Source of the DNA: Paracoccus sp. (in: a-proteobacteria)
Lineage (GTDB): Bacteria; Pseudomonadota; Alphaproteobacteria; Rhodobacterales; Rhodobacteraceae
Direction: 5' to 3'
NCBI GenBank assembly: GCA_030538425.1
Contig: JAUNTZ010000003.1
Coordinates: 62,001 to 126,000 of the forward strand
DNA: 64,000 nucleotides
Shown here: piece by piece, positions 58,811 through 64,000 of the stretch
How the letters are laid out: each line of letters opens with the position of its first letter
Position numbering within the stretch: position 1 is the first letter of the stretch
Made by a program: the position numbers and the translations under genes
The notes under the pieces: model-generated
The model's database searches: none
What the model saw: the letters and a program-made list of their open reading frames with translations, nothing else
What the model was told of the DNA's origin: nothing

Positions 58811-58836
58811 AACGACGCCGTGGGGCAGGTGGTTCG
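58811..58836 (-). promoter_or_regulatory. EcfG-like (general stress sigma factor) promoter
   Basis: On the minus strand CGAAC (58832-58836) is followed after 17 bases by CGTT (58811-58814). The alphaproteobacterial EcfG consensus is GGAAC-N16/17-CGTT, so only one base differs. It lies about 35 bases before the first DUF2382 start, and such genes are common EcfG targets. Confidence 0.6.
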
Positions 58837-58872
58837 ATTGATAATGGTTGCCTCTGCTGCACCGGCAGACAT

Positions 58873-58897
58873 AAAAAACGGCCCCGCTTGGGGGCCG
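58873..58897 (-). terminator. Terminator of clpA
   Basis: On the minus strand the stem CGGCCCC and GGGGCCG with a five-base loop is followed by TTTTTT. It lies 8 bases past the clpA stop. Confidence 0.85.
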
Positions 58898-58904
58898 CTT
58901 TGGC

Positions 58905-61226
58905 TCATTCCGCCGTCAGAAGCGGGGTCTTGTTCTTGCCGATGCGCGGCGCCTCGGGGCCCGCGATGTCGAAGAACGGCTTGTCGTCCTTGATGCCCAC
59001 GCGCACCACACCGCCTTTGGTCAGGCGCCCGAACAGCAATTCCTCAGCCAAAGGCTTCTTGATGCTTTCCTGGATCACGCGGCCCAGAGGACGCGCGCCC
59101 ATGCGGTCGTCATAGCCCTTTTCCGCCAGCCAGTTCGCGGCCTCGGGCGTGAGTTCGATATGGACGCCCCGGTCGATCAGCTGCGCCTCAAGCTGAAGCA
59201 CGAATTTCTCGACCACCTGCACGATCACCTCACGCGGGAGCGGCGCAAAGGAGATGATCGCGTCCAGCCGGTTGCGGAATTCGGGCGTGAAGGTGCGCTC
59301 AATCGCCGCCGTATCCTCACCCTCGCGCCGGTCGCGACCAAAGCCGATGGCCGCGCGGGCCTGATCGGCGGCCCCGGCATTCGAGGTCATGATCAGGATC
59401 ACATTGCGGAAATCGACGGTGCGCCCGTTATGGTCGGTCAGCCGGCCCGCATCCATGATTTGCAGCAGGATATTGAACACATCCGGATGCGCCTTCTCGA
59501 TCTCATCAAGCAGCAGCACGCAATGGGGGTGCTGATCGACGCCATCGGTCAGAAGCCCGCCCTGATCAAAGCCCACATAGCCCGGAGGCGCGCCGATCAG
59601 GCGGCTGACGGCATGTTTCTCCATATATTCGGACATGTCGAAACGCAGCATCTCGACGCCCAAGGTATTCGCCAATTGCTTGGCAACCTCGGTCTTGCCG
59701 ACGCCGGTCGGGCCCGCGAAGAGGTAATTGCCGATCGGCTTTTCGGGTTCGCGCAGCCCCGCGCGGGCCAGCTTGATCGCCGAGGACAGCGCCTCAATCG
59801 CGGCATCCTGACCGAAGACCAGCCTTTTCAGCGAGGCATCCAGGTCGCGCAGCAATTCGGTGTCGTTCTTGGTCACGTTCTTCGGCGGAATCCGCGCAAT
59901 CTTGGCCACCACCGCCTCAATCTCCTTGGGCGAGATGGTCTTGCGGCGCTTCGATTCCGCGACCAGATGCTGCGCCGCGCCCGCCTCGTCGATCACGTCG
60001 ATGGCGCTGTCGGGCAGCTTGCGGTCATTGATGTAACGCGCGGCCAGCTCAACGGCGGTCTTGATCGCGTCATTGGTATAACGCAGGTCGTGATGCGCCT
60101 CAAAATGCGGCTTGAGCCCCATCAGGATCTTGATCGTGTCAGGCACCGAGGGTTCGTTCACATCGATCTTCTGGAACCGGCGCGACAGGGCGCGGTCCTT
60201 TTCGAAATGCTGGCGATATTCCTTATAGGTGGTCGAGCCCATACAGCGCAGCTTGCCATCGGCAAGCGCGGGTTTGAGCAGGTTCGAGGCATCCATCGCA
60301 CCGCCCGAGGTCGCGCCCGCGCCGATCACGGTATGGATCTCATCAATAAACAGGATCGCATCCTCATGCGCCTGCAATTCCTTGACCACGGCTTTCAGCC
60401 GTTCCTCGAAATCGCCGCGATAACGGGTTCCGGCCAGCAGCGCGCCCATATCAAGCGAAAAGATCGTCGCACCGGCCAGAACGTCGGGGGTCTGCCCCTC
60501 AACGATCTTTTTGGCCAGTCCTTCGGCAATCGCGGTCTTGCCCACGCCCGGATCACCCACCAGAAGCGGGTTGTTCTTGCGGCGGCGGCACAGAACCTGA
60601 ATGCAGCGTTCGACCTCAGATTCGCGACCGATCAGCGGGTCCACATCGCCCTCACGCGCCTTTTCGTTCAGATCGACGCAATATTTCGACAGCGCCGTTT
60701 CCTCTTTCGAGGCGGCTTGCGGCTGCTCATCACTGTCATCATCGGCGCCCGTGACGGGGCGGCTTTCGGCGTAATCCGGGTTCTTGGCCACGCCATGCGC
60801 GATATAATTGACCGCGTCGTAACGGGTCATGTCCAGTTCCTGCAAGAAGAACGCCGCATGAGATTCGCGTTCGGCAAAGATCGCGACCAGAACATTCGCG
60901 CCGGTGACCTCAGCCCGGCCCGAGCTTTGGACATGGATCGCCGCCCGCTGAATCACCCGTTGAAAGGCGGCGGTCGGCACGGCTTCGGACCCTTCGACAT
61001 CGGTCACAAGGGTGGACAGATCATCCTCAATGAATTCGGTCAGCAGGCGGCGCAGCTCACCCACATCGACGTCACAGGCACGCATCACGCGCAGCGCGTC
61101 CTGTTCTTCGGTCAGGGCAAGCAACAGATGTTCAAGCGTGGCCAGTTCGTGGCGGCGGTCATTGGCGAGTGCCAGGGCCGCGTGGATGGCCTGCTCAAGA
61201 GAGTTGGAAAAAGAGGGCACTAGCAT
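58905..61226 (-). CDS. clpA: ATP-dependent Clp protease ATP-binding subunit ClpA
   Basis: A 773-residue AAA+ unfoldase that feeds ClpP. The N-terminal domain (1-145, [20 protein letters not shown]) binds ClpS and substrates. Walker A motifs are GDPGVGKT (224-231) and GPTGVGKT (near 505). The absence of a ClpB-type coiled-coil middle domain and the IGF loop (AIGFGRD) identify ClpA. AGGAG precedes the ATG. clpS, often adjacent, is not next to it in this window. Confidence 0.96.
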   Translation of the reverse strand: MLVPSFSNSLEQAIHAALALANDRRHELATLEHLLLALTEEQDALRVMRACDVDVGELRRLLTEFIEDDLSTLVTDVEGSEAVPTAAFQRVIQRAAIHVQSSGRAEVTGANVLVAIFAERESHAAFFLQELDMTRYDAVNYIAHGVAKNPDYAESRPVTGADDDSDEQPQAASKEETALSKYCVDLNEKAREGDVDPLIGRESEVERCIQVLCRRRKNNPLLVGDPGVGKTAIAEGLAKKIVEGQTPDVLAGATIFSLDMGALLAGTRYRGDFEERLKAVVKELQAHEDAILFIDEIHTVIGAGATSGGAMDASNLLKPALADGKLRCMGSTTYKEYRQHFEKDRALSRRFQKIDVNEPSVPDTIKILMGLKPHFEAHHDLRYTNDAIKTAVELAARYINDRKLPDSAIDVIDEAGAAQHLVAESKRRKTISPKEIEAVVAKIARIPPKNVTKNDTELLRDLDASLKRLVFGQDAAIEALSSAIKLARAGLREPEKPIGNYLFAGPTGVGKTEVAKQLANTLGVEMLRFDMSEYMEKHAVSRLIGAPPGYVGFDQGGLLTDGVDQHPHCVLLLDEIEKAHPDVFNILLQIMDAGRLTDHNGRTVDFRNVILIMTSNAGAADQARAAIGFGRDRREGEDTAAIERTFTPEFRNRLDAIISFAPLPREVIVQVVEKFVLQLEAQLIDRGVHIELTPEAANWLAEKGYDDRMGARPLGRVIQESIKKPLAEELLFGRLTKGGVVRVGIKDDKPFFDIAGPEAPRIGKNKTPLLTAE

Positions 61227-61372
61227 GTCTCCTGTCAGTCTATCCGGCGGTTTGGGGCGACCCCACCTGCGCAGACTGTCATAATTGGTTTAAGGATTGA
61301 TGGATTTTCGCGAGTTTCAAGAGGCTTTTATTGCCGGAGCGCGAAAACAATCCGGTTTGAACGGATGTGAGG

Positions 61373-61403
61373 GCGCGGGGGCCCGTTTTCAAGGCCCCCG
61401 CGC
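61373..61403 (-). terminator. GC-rich hairpin past the gloB stop
   Basis: Stem GCGCGGGGGCC and GGCCCCCGCGC with a nine-base loop, 15 bases beyond the gloB stop. It has no U-tract on either strand, so it may stabilise the 3' end or mark a factor-dependent terminator. Confidence 0.45.
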
Positions 61404-61417
61404 AGCCCCGCCACCGC

Positions 61418-62179
61418 TCAGAACTCATCCTTCATCTGGCGCAGCCGCGCGAAGGCCGCCGCCGGATCGTCAAGCCCCATCGCAGGCCCAAGCGCACCGG
61501 CGCGCAAGAAGGGATTGGTCGCCCGTTCCTCGGCCAATGTCGCGGGGGCGCAGGGCAGGCGGCCCGCCTGCGTCGCCTCCAGCCGCGCGCGCAGCGCCGC
61601 GTTCTCCGGGTCAACCGACAGGGCAAAGCGCCCGTTCGAGGCGCAATAATCATGGCCCGAACAGATCAGCGTATCTTCGGGCAGGGCATCCAGACGGCCA
61701 AGCGATTCCCACATCACCGCAGCGTCCCCCTCAAAGAGCCGCCCGCAGCCCAAAGCCATCAGGCTGTCGCCGGTAAATGCCGCATTCGCATCGGCAATAT
61801 AATAGGCGACATGGCCGATCGTATGGCCCGGCACGTCGATCACCTGCGCGTTGAGGCCGCAAATCGTGATCTCATCGCCGGGACCGACAGCCTCATCCAG
61901 AGGCGGCAGACGGTGGGCATCATCGCGATTGCCGATCACCCTTGCGCCGGTGGCCGCGACCAGTTCGGGCACCGCCTGTATATGGTCGTCATGGTGATGG
62001 GTCAGCACGATCAGATCGAGCGACCAGCCAATCTCACGCAGCGCATCCAGAACCGGCGCGGCCTCGGGCGCATCGAACAGCGCGGTCTGCCCGTTCGCAT
62101 GCAGCAGATAGGCATAATTATCGGCAAGCGCCCGGATGGTGACGATTTGCGGCTCTTGCTTTTCCTGAGGCTGAGACAT
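61418..62179 (-). CDS. gloB: Hydroxyacylglutathione hydrolase (glyoxalase II)
   Basis: A 253-residue metallo-beta-lactamase-fold enzyme that hydrolyses S-D-lactoylglutathione in methylglyoxal detoxification. The metal motif is THHHDDH (60-66). DVPGHTIGHVAYY, FTGDSLMALGCGRLFEG and SGHDY supply further ligands. AAAGGTG lies before the ATG at 62179; a longer frame overlaps the divergent methyltransferase and is rejected. Confidence 0.96.
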   Translation of the reverse strand: MSQPQEKQEPQIVTIRALADNYAYLLHANGQTALFDAPEAAPVLDALREIGWSLDLIVLTHHHDDHIQAVPELVAATGARVIGNRDDAHRLPPLDEAVGPGDEITICGLNAQVIDVPGHTIGHVAYYIADANAAFTGDSLMALGCGRLFEGDAAVMWESLGRLDALPEDTLICSGHDYCASNGRFALSVDPENAALRARLEATQAGRLPCAPATLAEERATNPFLRAGALGPAMGLDDPAAAFARLRQMKDEF

Positions 62180-62260
62180 TGCAACACCTTTCGCTTTCCC
62201 GCAGTCTGGGGCCAAGTTGAACGGGCAGTCTGGCAAGCAGGGGACAGGGGCGCAACCCGA

Positions 62261-63043
62261 ATGCATCAGGATGTGATCGCGCTTCGCCGGTTTTATTACA
62301 ACCGCGCGCTTGGCCGGGTGGCGCAGCGCATCCTGCGCGACAGGCTTTGCGCTGCGTGGCCGCCTGCGCAGACGGCGGGCATGACGGTGGCGGGCTTCGG
62401 TTTCGCGGTGCCGATGCTGCGGCCATGGCTGGGGCAGGCGCGGCGCGTCACCGGGCTGATGCCGGAGGGGCAAGGCGTGATGCCATGGCCCGCCGGTCTG
62501 CCCAATCATGCCGTGCTGTGTTCCGAAACCGCATGGCCGCTTGAGACGGGCAGCGTGGACCGCTTGGTTCTGCTGCATGCGCTTGAGACCTCGGACGCGC
62601 CTGCGGGGCTTTTGGCTGAGGCGTGGCGCGTGTTGGGGCCGGGCGGGCGGATGGTGGTGATGGTGCCCAACCGCGCGGGGCTCTGGGCGCGGGCCGATTC
62701 GACGCCCTTTGGCGTGGGCCGGTCCTATTCGCGCCACCAGCTTGAGGCGCAGGTCGAGGGCGCGGGATTCGTCACCGAGAAAAGCGATGGCGCGGTCTAT
62801 ATCCCGCCCTCGGACCGCCGCTTCTGGCTGCGCACGGCTTTGTGGTGGGAACGGCTGGGCTGGAGAATCTCCGCCATGCTGATCGCGGGGGTGGTGATGG
62901 CCGAGTTCTCAAAGCAGGTCAGCGCGCCCATAGGTCCGGCGCGGCGGGTGTCGGTCAAAAGCTCGCTTGAGGCTTTGGGCGGAATCGCCCGGCCCGCGCG
63001 TGAGGGCGCAAGCCCCGCGCATCAGCCGCGCCGGCAGGACTGA
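62261..63043 (+). CDS. Class I SAM-dependent methyltransferase
   Basis: A 260-residue protein of the type 11 methyltransferase family. The N-terminal HQDVIALRRFYYNRALGRVAQ precedes a weakened Rossmann region (MTVAGFGFAVPML, 55-67). The post-motif DRLVLLHALETSD and LAEAWRVLGPGGRMVVMVPN are clear. The usual GxGxG loop is degenerate, so SAM binding should be confirmed. The ATG at 62261 was chosen over a much longer frame antisense to gloB. It diverges from gloB. Substrate unknown. Confidence 0.8.
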   Translation: MHQDVIALRRFYYNRALGRVAQRILRDRLCAAWPPAQTAGMTVAGFGFAVPMLRPWLGQARRVTGLMPEGQGVMPWPAGLPNHAVLCSETAWPLETGSVDRLVLLHALETSDAPAGLLAEAWRVLGPGGRMVVMVPNRAGLWARADSTPFGVGRSYSRHQLEAQVEGAGFVTEKSDGAVYIPPSDRRFWLRTALWWERLGWRISAMLIAGVVMAEFSKQVSAPIGPARRVSVKSSLEALGGIARPAREGASPAHQPRRQD

Positions 63044-63415
63044 GCGCAAGCGCGGATGAGTATTTTTGCACAGAAGAAGCCGCAAACGGGGCAAGGCGCA
63101 CGGATGCAACCGCAAGTTGTCCGGTTAAGCTCTTGTCGCGGCTCTGTTTGCGCGGGTTTTGCGCGGCTCAGGCGGGGCCAGACGCGCGCTTGTCACAAAA
63201 ACCTCCCGCGTTAGCGCCTGTCAGCGCAAAAGCGACGCATTTGAGGCGTCAAGGCGGTTGCGGGGCGATGTAACAGTTGCTAGAGACCTCGCGAGAAAAG
63301 GGGTGGAACCTGTCCTTCGAGGCAGGCCCGCCCAAAGGACAGACGCCTTGCGACCGACCTTGGGGCCTCCCCAAGGCTCAGCCTGCGGGGTTTCGCGCTA
63401 ACCGGAAGGATGACC
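63044..63415. other. Leader region of the atp operon
   Basis: No gene on either strand. One dispersed repeat lies at 63058-63080, and AT-richer sequence around 63181-63280 probably holds the operon promoter, which I cannot fix. CGAGGCAGGCCCGCC and GGGGCCTCCCCAAGG before the start could form leader structures. The ribosome site GGAAGG is at 63404-63409. Confidence 0.5.
63058..63080 (+). repeat. Dispersed intergenic repeat, copy 10
   Basis: Reads GAGTATTTTTGCACAGAAGA, identical to copy 3 after gltX over 23 bases. It lies 14 bases past the methyltransferase stop, the same position relative to its gene as copy 3. Confidence 0.8.
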
Positions 63416-63976
63416 GTGGCCAATTCCGCTTCGATTTCCGCCTCGATTGCCGGGCGCTATGCGCAGGCATTGTTTGATATCGTGAAGGATGAGGGCGGGC
63501 TTGACGCGCTTTCGACCCAGACGGCTGATCTGGCGCAGGCTTTGACCGACAGCGCCGATCTGCGCGAGATGATCGGCTCGCCGGTCCTGACCCGCGCCGA
63601 GCAGGGCCGCGCCATCACAGCCCTTGCCGAGAAGATGGGCTTGGGTCAGGCGCTGACCAACACGCTTCGCCTTCTGGCGCAGAACCGCCGCCTTTTCGTG
63701 CTGCCGCAATTCGTGGCCCGCATCAACGCGCTGATCGCGGATGCGCGCGGCGAAGTGACCGCCGATGTTACCTCTGCCGCCGCGCTGAGCGATGAGCAGA
63801 AACAGCGTCTGACCGCCACGCTGTCCGAAAAATCGGGCAAAAAGGTCAAACTGAATACGCGCGTCGATGAGAGCCTCATCGGCGGCATGATCGTCAAGAT
63901 GGGCTCGCAGATGATCGACAGCTCGATCCGCTCGAAGCTCGCCTCCCTCCAGAATGCTATGAAAGAGGTCGGATAA
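63416..63976 (+). CDS. atpH: ATP synthase F1 subunit delta
   Basis: A 186-residue stator subunit linking F1 to the b subunits. ISASIAGRYAQALFDIVKDEGGLDAL (N-terminal helical domain) and the C-terminal KKVKLNTRVDESLIGGMIVKMG, with DSSIRSKLASLQNAM, are family-typical. I chose the GTG at 63416 because GGAAGG ends 6 bases upstream; the ATG at 63410 directly abuts that site. Its stop overlaps the atpA start. A delta-first order is usual in alphaproteobacteria. Confidence 0.95.
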   Translation: MANSASISASIAGRYAQALFDIVKDEGGLDALSTQTADLAQALTDSADLREMIGSPVLTRAEQGRAITALAEKMGLGQALTNTLRLLAQNRRLFVLPQFVARINALIADARGEVTADVTSAAALSDEQKQRLTATLSEKSGKKVKLNTRVDESLIGGMIVKMGSQMIDSSIRSKLASLQNAMKEVG

Positions 63977-64000
63977 TGGGAATCCAGGCTGCCGAGATTT
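63976..64000 (+). CDS. atpA: ATP synthase F1 subunit alpha, first codons only
   Basis: The last 25 bases read MGIQAAEI, the standard N-terminus of alphaproteobacterial AtpA. The ATG shares its A with the atpH TAA stop. The gene continues past the window. Confidence 0.9.

Overview
The window is a GC-rich chromosomal segment of an alphaproteobacterium, almost certainly a member of the Rhodobacterales (Paracoccus/Rhodobacter-like). The evidence is gene content and order: the xerD-aroK-aroB block, an ATP synthase operon that opens with the delta subunit, a TakP-like TRAP system, the elongator tRNA-Met sequence, and short intergenic repeats. There is no rRNA, no CRISPR array, no phage and no intact insertion sequence. 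Most genes are core metabolism, and ATGA, GTGA or TGATG stop/start overlaps are very common.

Layout. 1-6.6 kb: tmk (partial), dacA, tdk, a DEAD-box helicase, dtd, a small zincin and gltX. 6.6-8.0 kb: an inverted pair of short repeats, tRNA-Met and about 1 kb of lower-GC, decayed sequence. 8.0-12.6 kb: a thiamine locus with two TPP riboswitches, thiC-thiM-thiE converging on thiD. 12.6-23.5 kb: a complete five-step histidine utilisation cluster (hutC-hutF diverging from hutI-hutH-hutG-hutU) followed by a TRAP transporter. 23.5-28 kb: a YbbP/YbbA ABC exporter beside a GDSL esterase and a HIT hydrolase. 28-32 kb: a class V aminotransferase, an Lrp-type regulator and an omega-transaminase. 32-39.8 kb: the envelope cluster frr-uppS-cdsA-dxr-rseP-bamA-skp. 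39.9-49.8 kb: an iron-binding protein, an ABC-F ATPase, a DUF333 lipoprotein, a CorC-type membrane protein, xerD, aroK-aroB and ssb. 50-57.4 kb: a lytic transglycosylase, a SYLF lipoprotein, hemB and mfd. 57.5-64 kb: two DUF2382 stress proteins with an EcfG-like promoter, clpA, gloB, a methyltransferase and the start of the atp operon.

The most unusual signal is not a gene. At least five genes (the helicase, thiD, the class V aminotransferase, hinT and aroB, possibly also dctQ) have one or more extra, diverged copies of their own 3' ends just downstream of the stop codon. Several copies keep the reading frame and the stop codon with mostly synonymous or conservative differences. The copy furthest from the gene usually abuts a member of a dispersed repeat family (core GATATTTGGGGACAAAAGAC or GAGTATTTTTGCACAGAAGA), of which ten clear copies occur here. 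In thiD a repeat supplies the stop codon. I interpret these as displaced resident gene tails left by recombination with homologous DNA from relatives, but the mechanism is not proven by the sequence alone.
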